A stretch of DNA of 54,329 nt from Gammaproteobacteria bacterium (GTDB lineage Bacteria; Pseudomonadota; Gammaproteobacteria; SKWO01). Location: the NCBI GenBank assembly GCA_007128895.1, contig SKWO01000008.1:1-54329 (forward strand). Reading direction: 5' to 3'. Shown here piece after piece: positions 1 through 6,994 of the stretch; the stretch's first letter is position 1, and every line of letters begins with the position of its first letter. Made by a program: the position numbers and the translations under genes. A model generated the notes under the pieces. The model had not been told where the DNA came from. It made no database searches and worked only from the letters and a program-made list of their open reading frames with translations.

Positions 1-1
1 G

Positions 2-355
2 CAGGAGAAGACGCTCTTTTCGCACATTGTCATCGATTCAAACTCCAGCCCCGAACGGCAGTTCGCGCAGGCGTGCGAGGAGAATGACGACGTATTGTTT
101 TATATCAAGCTGCCGGGCTGGTTTCAGATTGAAACGCCGGTCGGGCCGTATAACCCCGACTGGGCGCTGGCGTACCGTAACGACCGCGTTCTGTACTTTG
201 TCGCGGAAACGAAAGGGACCGGGGGCGCCGAAGTCAACCAGGCGATGTTGCGGCCCATTGAGGCCTTGAAGATCGAATGCGGGAAGCGGCATTTCAAGAA
301 TTTCGAGGAAGTTCACTTTCGTGTGGTGAACGCCTTGACTGACTTGGTCGGTTGA
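2..355 (+). CDS. Type III restriction endonuclease (Res subunit), C-terminal end only
   Basis: The open frame enters from the left edge with no start, so only the last 117 residues are visible. They contain a PD-(D/E)xK nuclease pattern: an N-P-D-W-A-L-A-Y segment followed about 17 residues later by E-T-K-G-T. This is the layout of the cleavage domain at the end of type III Res helicase-nucleases, which cut DNA in complex with a Mod methyltransferase. The helicase part and any mod gene must lie left of the window. The TTG at 95 is internal, not a start. Whether the gene is intact upstream cannot be seen. It sits on the island side of the tRNA-Leu gene, consistent with acquired DNA. Confidence 0.85.
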   Translation, partial: QEKTLFSHIVIDSNSSPERQFAQACEENDDVLFYIKLPGWFQIETPVGPYNPDWALAYRNDRVLYFVAETKGTGGAEVNQAMLRPIEALKIECGKRHFKNFEEVHFRVVNALTDLVG

Positions 356-483
356 TTCCCAAGCGCCGCAAGGATGGCGACTGCTTGTCTGAAGAGGGGG
401 GCGATATGCGGTGTGCGAGTATATTTGGGTTCCCGTTATAGTGCCGAAATGCGATCACGCAGGCATATTATCCGTCACTGTTG

Positions 484-623
484 CTATTGGATTTCGATCC
501 CGCCCTCGGTCAGGCTGGCTCACTCCTGTGCTTGCTTCTTGGTGGTGAAGGTCTTACTCTTGCGTATGCTTTTCGACACACCCTCGCAGTCCACGTTGCT
601 CCCCGCTTCTGGAAAGACGCCAT
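484..623 (-). pseudogene. Relic of a tyrosine recombinase (phage-type integrase) N-terminus
   Basis: From the ATG at 623 the minus strand reads M-A-S-F-Q-K-R-G-A-T-W-T-A-R-V. After a frame change near 579 it continues S-K-S-I-R-K-S-K-T-F-T-T-K-K-Q-A-Q-E, a TGA at 520-522, then A-S-L-T-E-G-G-I-E-I-Q and TAG. Joined, this matches the short N-terminal arm-binding domain that opens many island integrases, where the TGA position is normally Trp. One frameshift and one nonsense codon mean the gene is dead, and the catalytic domain is absent. Recognition is by pattern only, so a chance resemblance is not excluded, but the position next to tRNA-Leu supports it. Confidence 0.55.
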
Positions 624-651
624 GCTAGATACCCTGCTTCAGTTTCCACCG

Positions 652-683
652 TTTTGGTGTAGTGCTTGGTGTGATTTTGGTGT
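652..683. repeat. Three short direct repeats, candidate integrase arm-type sites
   Basis: On the minus strand the word ACACCAA occurs three times within 32 bases: at 652-660 and 675-683 as ACACCAAAA, and at 666-672 as ACACCAA. They lie between the integrase relic and the tRNA, where integrase arm-binding sites usually sit. Function is inferred from position and repetition. Confidence 0.45.
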
Positions 684-740
684 GGAGTATAGCGGGAACA
701 ACGGGGAAAAATCGACCACTTGCGGGGAAGGGCAGGCATT

Positions 741-778
741 AAAAAAGCCCCTAATCGCTTGGATTTCGGGGCTTTTGT
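741..778 (-). terminator. Intrinsic terminator of tRNA-Leu
   Basis: Read on the minus strand, AAAAGCCCC (776-768) pairs with GGGGCTTTT (751-743), giving a 9-bp stem and a 16-nt loop followed by a run of T. It lies about 35 nt past the tRNA 3' end. Between them, 781-799 is a second small inverted repeat (TCGATTC / GAATCGA, 5-nt gap). Confidence 0.7.
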
Positions 779-809
779 GGTCGATTCGAAGAGAATCGAT
801 TTTTCTAGC

Positions 810-896
810 TGGTGCCGAGGAGAGGACTTGAACCTCCACATGGTTACCCATACCAGCACCTGAAGCTGGCGCGTCTACCAATTCCGCCACCTCGGC
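810..896 (-). tRNA. tRNA-Leu (anticodon CAG)
   Basis: The minus strand gives an 87-nt class II tRNA: a 7-bp acceptor stem starting GCCGAGG, D-loop GGTAGACG, an anticodon loop centred on CAG, a long variable arm, T-loop GTTCAAGTC and an encoded CCA at 812-810. Length and variable arm fit tRNA-Leu. Anticodon CAG reads the CUG codon, which is very frequent in these GC-rich genes. The 3' end faces the island-like sequence on the left, so this gene is the likely attachment site. It is transcribed divergently from rnr. Confidence 0.95.
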
Positions 897-909
897 TTTG
901 AAGGCGCGT

Positions 910-938
910 AATCTACCAGCGATTTTTGAGAATGTAAA
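910..938 (-). promoter_or_regulatory. Sigma-70 promoter of tRNA-Leu
   Basis: On the minus strand TTTACA (938-933) and TAGATT (915-910) are separated by exactly 17 bases and end 13 bases before the mature tRNA 5' end. This matches a housekeeping promoter at 5/6 and 4/6 positions. It occupies the short gap before rnr, which argues for an rnr start at or after 943. Confidence 0.6.
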
Positions 939-942
939 GAGT

Positions 943-3240
943 ATGAGCAAACAAATGATCGATCCGAACGCCGCCGTCGAGGCGCAGAAGTATGACAACC
1001 CGATCCCGAGCCGTGAATTCATCATGGCGCTGCTGGAGGAGCGCGGCAAGCCGATGACGCGGGAGAAGATCGCCGCGGCACTGGGGTTGGAGGATGAGGA
1101 GCAGCAGGAGGCGCTGCGCCGTCGCCTGCGCGCCATGGAGCGTGACGGCCAGGTGGTGCGCAACCGGCGTGAGGGGTATGGCCTGGTCGACAAGATGGAC
1201 TTGATCGCCGGACGGGTGATCGGCCACCGCGACGGCTTCGGCTTTCTGGTGCCGGATGAGGGGGGCGATGACCTCTTTCTGACGGCTCGCCAGATGCAGG
1301 AGGTGATGCACGGCGACCGGGTGCTGGCGCGGGTCTCCGGCATCGATCGTCGCGGTCGGCGCGAGGGGGCCATTGTCGAGGTGCTGGAGCGAGCGCATGA
1401 GCGTCTGGTTGGCCGCTACTTCGAGGAGAGCGGCGTCGGTATGGTGGTGCCGGACAATCGCCGCATCAACCATGAGATCATCATCCCGCCGGGTGAGCAG
1501 GGCGGGGCGACCGATGGCCAGATCGTGATCGTCGAGCTGACCCGTCAGCCGGTCAAGCACCGCCAGCCGATGGGGCGGGTGGTCGAGGTGGTCGGTGAAC
1601 ACATGGCGCCGGGAATGGAGATCGATATCGCCACCCGCTCCCACGGTCTGCCCAATAGCTGGTCGTCGGCCGTCGAGGCTGAGATTGCCGATTTGAGCGA
1701 GGAGGTACCGGAACAGGCCAAGGCAGGGCGCGAGGAGCTGCGCGACCTGCCGCTGGTGACGATCGACGGTGCCGACTCACGTGACTTCGATGATGCGGTC
1801 TTCTGTGAGCGGCAGGGCAAGGGGTGGCGCCTGATTGTCGCCATCGCCGATGTTGCCAGCTACGTCAAGCCGGGCAGTGCGCTTGATCGCGAGGCGCATG
1901 AGCGGGGTAACTCGGTCTACTTCCCCGAAAGCGTCATCCCGATGCTGCCAGAGGTGCTCTCCAACGGCCTCTGCTCGATCAACCCGGAGGTCGATCGCCT
2001 CTGTCTGGCGTGCGAGATGCGCATCTCGGCCAGCGGGCGCATCACCCGCTACCGCTTCCTGCGCGGTGTCATGCGGTCGCATGCGCGGCTGACCTATGAT
2101 GAGGTCGCCGACATCGTGCAGCACCGCAAGGTGGCCGCTCGCAAGCAGCGTGCCGAGCTGGTGCCGCAACTGGAGACGCTGTATGAGCTGTACCAGGCGC
2201 TGCACGCGGCGCGGGTCAAGCGCGGTGCGATCGACTTCGATTCGACCGAGACCCGGATCGTCTTCGGTGAAAACCGCAAGATCGAGCGCGTCGTGCCGGT
2301 GGAACGCAACGACGCCCACCGTCTGATCGAAGAGATGATGCTGGCGGCCAATGTCAGCGCCGCCGACTATCTGATCAGTAACGAGATGCCGACCCTCTTT
2401 CGCGTCCACGACCGCCCCGGCGAAGAGCGGCTGGCCGATCTGCGCACCTTCCTGGGTGAGCTGGGGCTGCAGATGGGCGGACGCGACAAGCCGCAGGCCA
2501 AGCACTACGGTGCGCTGATGGAGCAGATCAAGGGGCGGCCCGACAGCCATCTGATCCAGACCGTGCTGCTGCGCAGCATGATGCAGGCGGTCTATACACC
2601 GGACAACATTGGCCACTTCGGTCTGGCCTTCGACGCCTACGTCCACTTTACCTCGCCGATCCGTCGCTACCCCGACCTGCTGGTCCATCGCGCCATCCAC
2701 CACCTGCTCGACGGCAAGGGGCCTGACAGCTTCGCTTACGGCCACAAGGAGATGCTGCGCCTGGGTGAGCACTGCTCGATGACTGAGCGCCGCGCCGACG
2801 AGGCGACGCGCGATGCGGTCGACTGGCTCAAGTGCGAGTTCATGATGGACCGGGTAGGGGAGACGTTCAACGGCATCGTCACCAGCGTGACCGGCTTCGG
2901 CCTCTTCGTCCAGCTGCAGGAGACTTACGTCGAGGGGTTGGTTCACGTCACCTCGCTGGCCAACGACTACTACCACTTCGATCCGGTGCACCACCGCATG
3001 GTGGGCGAGCGCACGCGCCGCGTCTACCGTCTGGGTGATTCGATCCAGGTCCGGGTGCTGCGAGTCAACCTCGACGAGCGCAAGATCGACTTCGAGGAAG
3101 TGCTCGATGAGGCCGGACGCAAGGCGGTGGAAAAGGCGCGCAGCGCCCCGGCCGACGACGAGGGTAAGGCGAAGAAGAAGGGGGGCGGCAAGAAGCGCTC
3201 TTCTGGCCGTCGTCGGCGTGGGCGGGGCGGTAAGTCGTAA
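943..3240 (+). CDS. rnr: Ribonuclease R
   Basis: A 3'-5' exoribonuclease of the RNB (RNase II) family that degrades structured RNA and takes part in rRNA and tmRNA quality control. The 765 residues show the full order: winged helix near 25-80, two cold-shock-like OB folds, the RNB core with the catalytic aspartate cluster D-G-A-D-S-R-D-F-D-D, an S1 domain beginning near residue 640, and a Lys/Arg/Gly-rich tail (last ~35 residues) typical of RNase R and absent from RNase II. ATG 943 was chosen because the longer frame from 898 runs through the tRNA promoter. It heads the cluster leading to rlmB. Confidence 0.96.
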   Translation: MSKQMIDPNAAVEAQKYDNPIPSREFIMALLEERGKPMTREKIAAALGLEDEEQQEALRRRLRAMERDGQVVRNRREGYGLVDKMDLIAGRVIGHRDGFGFLVPDEGGDDLFLTARQMQEVMHGDRVLARVSGIDRRGRREGAIVEVLERAHERLVGRYFEESGVGMVVPDNRRINHEIIIPPGEQGGATDGQIVIVELTRQPVKHRQPMGRVVEVVGEHMAPGMEIDIATRSHGLPNSWSSAVEAEIADLSEEVPEQAKAGREELRDLPLVTIDGADSRDFDDAVFCERQGKGWRLIVAIADVASYVKPGSALDREAHERGNSVYFPESVIPMLPEVLSNGLCSINPEVDRLCLACEMRISASGRITRYRFLRGVMRSHARLTYDEVADIVQHRKVAARKQRAELVPQLETLYELYQALHAARVKRGAIDFDSTETRIVFGENRKIERVVPVERNDAHRLIEEMMLAANVSAADYLISNEMPTLFRVHDRPGEERLADLRTFLGELGLQMGGRDKPQAKHYGALMEQIKGRPDSHLIQTVLLRSMMQAVYTPDNIGHFGLAFDAYVHFTSPIRRYPDLLVHRAIHHLLDGKGPDSFAYGHKEMLRLGEHCSMTERRADEATRDAVDWLKCEFMMDRVGETFNGIVTSVTGFGLFVQLQETYVEGLVHVTSLANDYYHFDPVHHRMVGERTRRVYRLGDSIQVRVLRVNLDERKIDFEEVLDEAGRKAVEKARSAPADDEGKAKKKGGGKKRSSGRRRRGRGGKS

Positions 3241-3322
3241 GGGCGGTAACACACTGAAATAGACGACGCCGCACCACTGTGGATAATGAGGTGAGGACAA
3301 TAATCAGCAGGAGGAGCCGGTG

Positions 3323-4009
3323 ATGAAGGCAATGCGAATGAGTGTGGTGGGCGCTGCTGCCCTGGCAGTGGTGGTCGGCGTGGCAGGCTGTGCCCATGAT
3401 GACCCGAATCGGCGGGCCAAGACCGGTGCTGTGGTGGGGGCCGTGACCGGAGCGGTGCTCGGCCACCAGCTCGACGGTGACCACGGCCGCTTCATCGGTG
3501 CCGCCGTGGGTGCTCTGGCCGGTGCCGCCGTCGGCAATTACATGGACAAGCAGCAGCGCGAACTCGAGGCCCAGCTCGGCAGCGATGAGGTGACCATCGA
3601 GCGACTCGATGACGACACGCTGAAACTCAACCTGAGGAGCGAGGTGCTGTTCGACTTTGACAGCGACGCGATCAAGCCGGCCTTCTACGAAACACTGGAG
3701 ACGCTGGGGCGTGTCATCGTGCGCTATGAGCAGACCGCCGTCCATGTGGTGGGGCATACCGACAGCACCGGCTCGGTTGCCTACAATATGCGCCTCTCCG
3801 AGCGGCGTGCCGAGAGCGTGGCCAGCCACCTGCGGCGCAGTGGGGTCGAGTCGTGGCGGATGCAGACCGAGGGGCGCGGGCCGCATGAGCCGCGCGCCGA
3901 TAACGCCACCGAGGCCGGTCGGCAGCTCAACCGTCGGGTCGAGATCTACCTGCGTCCGATCGTGGAAGGACAGGAGCAAGAGGCCTTTGCGCCGCCGCGC
4001 TACCGCTGA
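3323..4009 (+). CDS. OmpA-family outer-membrane lipoprotein with glycine-zipper domain
   Basis: A 228-residue envelope protein. The N-terminus has a hydrophobic signal ending in the lipobox V-A-G-C (Cys near residue 25). It is followed by a glycine-zipper segment with repeated G/A-x3-G motifs near 35-75, then an OmpA-like C-terminal domain with V-L-F-D-F-D-S-D and the peptidoglycan-binding helix N-M-R-L-S-E-R-R-A. This is the YiaD-like layout: a lipid-anchored protein that clamps the outer membrane to peptidoglycan. Start ATG 3323 follows GAGGAG at 3311-3316; a GTG at 3320 is the alternative. Its end overlaps the predicted start of rlmB. Confidence 0.9.
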   Translation: MKAMRMSVVGAAALAVVVGVAGCAHDDPNRRAKTGAVVGAVTGAVLGHQLDGDHGRFIGAAVGALAGAAVGNYMDKQQRELEAQLGSDEVTIERLDDDTLKLNLRSEVLFDFDSDAIKPAFYETLETLGRVIVRYEQTAVHVVGHTDSTGSVAYNMRLSERRAESVASHLRRSGVESWRMQTEGRGPHEPRADNATEAGRQLNRRVEIYLRPIVEGQEQEAFAPPRYR

Positions 4010-4775
4010 ACCGGGGGCGACACCCGGCGAAGGGCGCTACCTGTTCGGCATCCATGCGGTCTCGGCCGCGCTGAGCCAGGGGGGGGCGTCGGTGGCCCAG
4101 CTCTGGCGGCGGCGCGGTCGGGCGGACCGTCGCCTGGTCGATCTGATCGGGCTGGCTGAACAGCATGGCATACCCGTGCACGAGTGCGACGGTGAGGTGC
4201 TGGACCGTCTGGCGGCGGGCGGTAGCCACCAGGGTGTCGTTGCCGAGCTGGCGAGTGCCACCCGCGAGGTGGGTGAAGAGGCGCTCGACGGATTGATCGA
4301 GGCGGCCGGGCCGCAGCCGCTGCTGCTGGTGCTCGACGGTGTTCAGGACCCGCACAACCTCGGCGCCTGCCTGCGCAGCGCCGATGGCGCCGGCGTCTGC
4401 GCCGTGATTGCGCCGCGTGATCGCGCCTGCACCCTCACCGCCACGGTGCGCAAGGTGGCCTGTGGCGCGGCCGAGAGCGTTCCCTTCGTGCGCGTGACCA
4501 ATCTCGCCCGTACCCTGCGCCACCTCAAGGCGCAGGGTATTTGGCTGGTCGGCATGGCCGGCGAGGCGCAGCAGAGTCTCTACCAGACCGAGCTGACCGG
4601 TCCACTCGCCTTGGTGATGGGGGGGGAGGAGCGCGGCATGCGTCGCCTGACCCGCGACGAATGCGACTATCTGGTCCATCTTCCGATGCACGGCCAGGTC
4701 GAGAGCCTGAACGTCTCGGTGGCGACGGCAGTCGCCCTCTACGAAGCGGTTCGACAGCGTGCTTGCGCGGGGTGA
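3987..4775 (+). CDS. rlmB: 23S rRNA (guanosine-2251-2'-O)-methyltransferase
   Basis: A SPOUT-fold methyltransferase that 2'-O-methylates G2251 in the peptidyl-transferase P loop of 23S rRNA. The N-terminal substrate-binding domain starts at Y-L-F-G-I-H-A-V. The three SpoU motifs follow: [15 protein letters not shown] and the knotted end [11 protein letters not shown]. There is no ATG or GTG near the expected start. TTG 3987, behind AGGAG at 3972-3976 and inside the end of the lipoprotein gene, is the best candidate and gives 262 residues (family about 245). The frame itself stays open far upstream. Confidence 0.92.
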   Translation: MRRRATAEPGATPGEGRYLFGIHAVSAALSQGGASVAQLWRRRGRADRRLVDLIGLAEQHGIPVHECDGEVLDRLAAGGSHQGVVAELASATREVGEEALDGLIEAAGPQPLLLVLDGVQDPHNLGACLRSADGAGVCAVIAPRDRACTLTATVRKVACGAAESVPFVRVTNLARTLRHLKAQGIWLVGMAGEAQQSLYQTELTGPLALVMGGEERGMRRLTRDECDYLVHLPMHGQVESLNVSVATAVALYEAVRQRACAG

Positions 4776-4792
4776 GCTTCTCGGCGTACAAT
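4763..4792 (+). promoter_or_regulatory. Probable promoter of the rpsF operon
   Basis: TACAAT at 4787-4792 (5/6 to the -10 consensus) is preceded at 18 bases by TTGCGC (4763-4768, only 3/6 to the -35). It straddles the end of rlmB, so the ribosomal-protein operon probably has its own transcript of roughly 85 nt leader. Confidence 0.45.
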
Positions 4793-4818
4793 GGCATGTT
4801 TTTACAAACAGAAGCCGG

Positions 4819-4865
4819 GGCAGCCCGGTGACTCCTTGCCTCACCGCCTTTTGCGGGAGGCTGCC
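4819..4865 (+). promoter_or_regulatory. Hairpin in the rpsF leader, candidate S6:S18 autoregulatory site
   Basis: GGCAGCC (4819-4825) pairs with GGCTGCC (4859-4865). Directly on top, CGGTGA (4826-4831) pairs with TCACCG (4841-4846), leaving a 12-nt one-sided bulge. rpsF leaders in many bacteria carry a bulged hairpin bound by the S6:S18 dimer for feedback control. The stem is seen; the function is inferred from position. Confidence 0.4.
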
Positions 4866-4881
4866 AACCCGAGAGGAGCTT

Positions 4882-5286
4882 ATGCGACACTACGAAATCG
4901 TCTTTATGGTCCATCCGGACCAGAGTGAACAGGTCCCCGCCATGGTCGAGCGTTACCGCAGCGCGATCGAGGGCGACGGTGGCAAGATCCACCGCCTCGA
5001 AGACTGGGGCCGCCGCCAGCTGGCCTATCCCATCAACAAGCTGCTCAAGGCACACTACGTGCTGATGAATATCGAGTGCAGCAAGGAAGCGCTGGCCGAG
5101 ATCGAGAACGCCTTCCGTTTCAATGATGCCGTGATCCGCAACATGATCCTCGTGCGTGACGAGGCAATCACCGAGCCGTCCCCGCTGGCACGCTCCAAGG
5201 ATGACGAGCGCCCTGAGCGTCGCAGCCAGGAGGATGCATCGTCCCGCGACGATGATGCCAGCGACAACGCCGACGCCGACGCCTGA
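4882..5286 (+). CDS. rpsF: 30S ribosomal protein S6
   Basis: A 134-residue S6, opening [13 protein letters not shown] and carrying the conserved [12 protein letters not shown]. It binds the central domain of 16S rRNA as a dimer with S18. The last 35 residues are a charged, low-complexity Ser/Asp/Arg tail, as in many proteobacterial S6 proteins where glutamates are added post-translationally; a poly-Glu target is not obvious here because the tail ends in Asp/Ala. ATG 4882 follows GAGAGGAG. It is the first gene of the S6-S18-DUF2232-L9 operon. Confidence 0.98.
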   Translation: MRHYEIVFMVHPDQSEQVPAMVERYRSAIEGDGGKIHRLEDWGRRQLAYPINKLLKAHYVLMNIECSKEALAEIENAFRFNDAVIRNMILVRDEAITEPSPLARSKDDERPERRSQEDASSRDDDASDNADADA

Positions 5287-5316
5287 TCCGCGCACTGAAC
5301 GAAGAGGAAGCCACTC

Positions 5317-5544
5317 ATGTCCCGTTTTTTCCGTCGTAGAAAGTTCTGCCGCTTTACCGCTGATGGCGTCAAGGAGATCGATTACAAGGATCTGGCGACG
5401 CTGAAGGCCAATGTCACCGAGAGCGGCAAGATCGTGCCGAGTCGCATCACCGGTACCAAGGCCAAGTACCAGCGTCAGCTGGCGACCGCGATCAAGCGCG
5501 CTCGCTACCTGGCCCTGCTGCCGTACACCGACAGCCACAAGTAA
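5317..5544 (+). CDS. rpsR: 30S ribosomal protein S18
   Basis: A 75-residue S18 with the basic start [11 protein letters not shown] and the family core [23 protein letters not shown]. It forms the S6:S18 heterodimer on 16S rRNA. It starts 30 nt after rpsF behind GAAGAGGAAG. Cys9 is the single conserved cysteine of the Zn-independent form. Confidence 0.98.
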   Translation: MSRFFRRRKFCRFTADGVKEIDYKDLATLKANVTESGKIVPSRITGTKAKYQRQLATAIKRARYLALLPYTDSHK

Positions 5545-5593
5545 GCGGCGGCTGCCGGCCCGCCGGCACACGCCACGGTTGGGGATAAGCGCG

Positions 5594-6496
5594 ATGCGTT
5601 TTCTGCCGGACTACGTCATGCGCGGTCGCATGTCGGCCGTTCTCGCCGTGGTGGTGTTGGCGATGGGGTCGCTGCTGTTGGTGCCGCTGACGTCGCCCCT
5701 GGGCTATCTGAGCGGCGCCGCGGTAGCGCTGGTGACCCTGCGCATGGGGCCGGCCATGGGCGCCTTTCTGGTCGCCATGGCCACCTTGGCCAGTGCACTG
5801 CTCGGGCTGGTTACCATGCAGACCGCGCTGCTGGGGCTGGGGCTGCTGCTCGGGCTCTGGCTGCCGGTCTGGGTGGCGGCCACGGTGTTGCGCAATACGG
5901 TCTCTCTGGCGCTGGCACTGCTGGCGGCGGTCGGATTCGGGGCCGCCTTTGTGGTCGGCTTTCACCTGACGGTGAGCGATCCGGTCGCTTGGTGGCAGCA
6001 GATGCTGCTCGAACTGCCGGGGTTGGCGGGTGACCCCACCCTGCAGGAGAACAGCGAGCAGGTAGCGCGCCTGATGACCGGCCTGCTGGCTGCCGGGCTG
6101 GCCATCGGTACCGTGATCGCCCTGCTGGTCGGGCGCTGGTGGCAGGCGATTCAGGTCAACCCGGGCGGCTTCCAGGAGGAGTTTCACGGGCTGCGCCTGC
6201 CACAGGCGGCGGCGGTGGCGGCACTGGCGATTCTGGTCATGGGCCTCTTTCTGCCTGGCACGATGGGAGCGCTGTTTGCCGATCTGATCTGGCTGATGGT
6301 GGTGCTCTACCTGCTGCAGGGGCTGGCCGTGACCCACGCCCTGGTCCTGCGCCGTGAGGCGCACGTCGGTTGGTTGGTCGGGCTGTATGCGGTACTGGTT
6401 TTTACCTTTCCCCTCGGTGTCCTGATGGTGGCGGCACTGGGGTTTGTCGATGGTTGGGCGAACTTCCGTGCCGTGCGTGCCGGGGACGCTGAATAA
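5594..6496 (+). CDS. DUF2232 (YybS-family) integral membrane protein
   Basis: A 300-residue protein with about eight hydrophobic segments and almost no soluble loops. Members of the DUF2232 family are repeatedly found between rpsR and rplI in gammaproteobacteria, exactly as here. Their biochemical role is unknown; distant similarity to S-components of ECF transporters has been suggested for YybS relatives. ATG 5594 was chosen because the frame upstream is a shadow of rpsR. It is cotranscribed with the ribosomal genes by spacing (49 nt after rpsR, 26 nt before rplI). Confidence 0.85.
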   Translation: MRFLPDYVMRGRMSAVLAVVVLAMGSLLLVPLTSPLGYLSGAAVALVTLRMGPAMGAFLVAMATLASALLGLVTMQTALLGLGLLLGLWLPVWVAATVLRNTVSLALALLAAVGFGAAFVVGFHLTVSDPVAWWQQMLLELPGLAGDPTLQENSEQVARLMTGLLAAGLAIGTVIALLVGRWWQAIQVNPGGFQEEFHGLRLPQAAAVAALAILVMGLFLPGTMGALFADLIWLMVVLYLLQGLAVTHALVLRREAHVGWLVGLYAVLVFTFPLGVLMVAALGFVDGWANFRAVRAGDAE

Positions 6497-6522
6497 AAGT
6501 TGATTGAGAGTCGAGGTGAGTG

Positions 6523-6969
6523 ATGAACGTAATTCTGCTTGAGAAGGTACGCAATCTGGGTCAGCTGGGCGAGACCGTGCGCGTGCGCCCGGGCTATGGC
6601 CGCAATTTCCTGATCCCCCAGGGCAAGGCCGTTCCGGCCACGGAAGAGAACGTGCGCCTGTTCGAGGAGCGCCGTGCCGAGCTGGAGCGCAAGGCCCAGG
6701 CGGCCGTCGATGCCGCCAAGGCGCGTGCCGGTAAGCTGGAAGGGGTGGTGCTGACGCTGGTGCGTCAGGCCGGTGACGAGGGCAAGCTGTTCGGTTCGGT
6801 CGGCAGCCACGACATCGTCGACGCCCTGGTCGCCATGGAGATCGAGGTCGATCGCAAGGAGATCGACATGCCGGAAGGCCCGATCCGCAACACCGGCGAG
6901 TTTGAAGTGGTGATCAATCTGCACCCGGAAGTGGAACAGTCGATCCAGGTCGTCGTCACTGCCGGATAA
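6523..6969 (+). CDS. rplI: 50S ribosomal protein L9
   Basis: A 148-residue L9 with the N-terminal rRNA-binding domain (I-L-L-E-K-V-R-N-L-G then V-R-P-G-Y-G-R-N-F-L-I-P), the long connecting helix rich in Glu/Arg/Ala and the C-terminal domain with G-K-L-F-G-S-V-G. It contacts domain V of 23S rRNA near the L1 stalk and helps hold the reading frame. ATG 6523 follows GAGGTGAGTG; an in-frame GTG lies at 6520. Confidence 0.98.
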   Translation: MNVILLEKVRNLGQLGETVRVRPGYGRNFLIPQGKAVPATEENVRLFEERRAELERKAQAAVDAAKARAGKLEGVVLTLVRQAGDEGKLFGSVGSHDIVDALVAMEIEVDRKEIDMPEGPIRNTGEFEVVINLHPEVEQSIQVVVTAG

Positions 6970-6994
6970 GCGGCCACCTGCGGAGCGGGTAGCC

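Larger units (their letters stand above)
356..809. other. Intergenic region, decayed edge of a probable genomic island
   Basis: These 454 bases between the restriction gene and tRNA-Leu hold no intact gene. Bases 356-483 show nothing recognisable and are less GC-rich than the chromosome to the right. The rest contains a broken integrase start, a cluster of short repeats and the tRNA terminator, listed separately. The arrangement (tRNA 3' end, terminator, integrase reading away from the tRNA, restriction genes) is the usual layout of an element inserted at a tRNA 3' end. The island assignment is inference. Confidence 0.5.

Noticed and set aside
481-831. 116-aa plus-strand frame reaching into tRNA-Leu
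   Set aside because: It runs through the terminator and tRNA 3' end and resembles nothing; the minus strand explains the region better.
1777-3300. 507-aa minus-strand frame opposite rnr
   Set aside because: Shadow of RNase R; no domain recognised.
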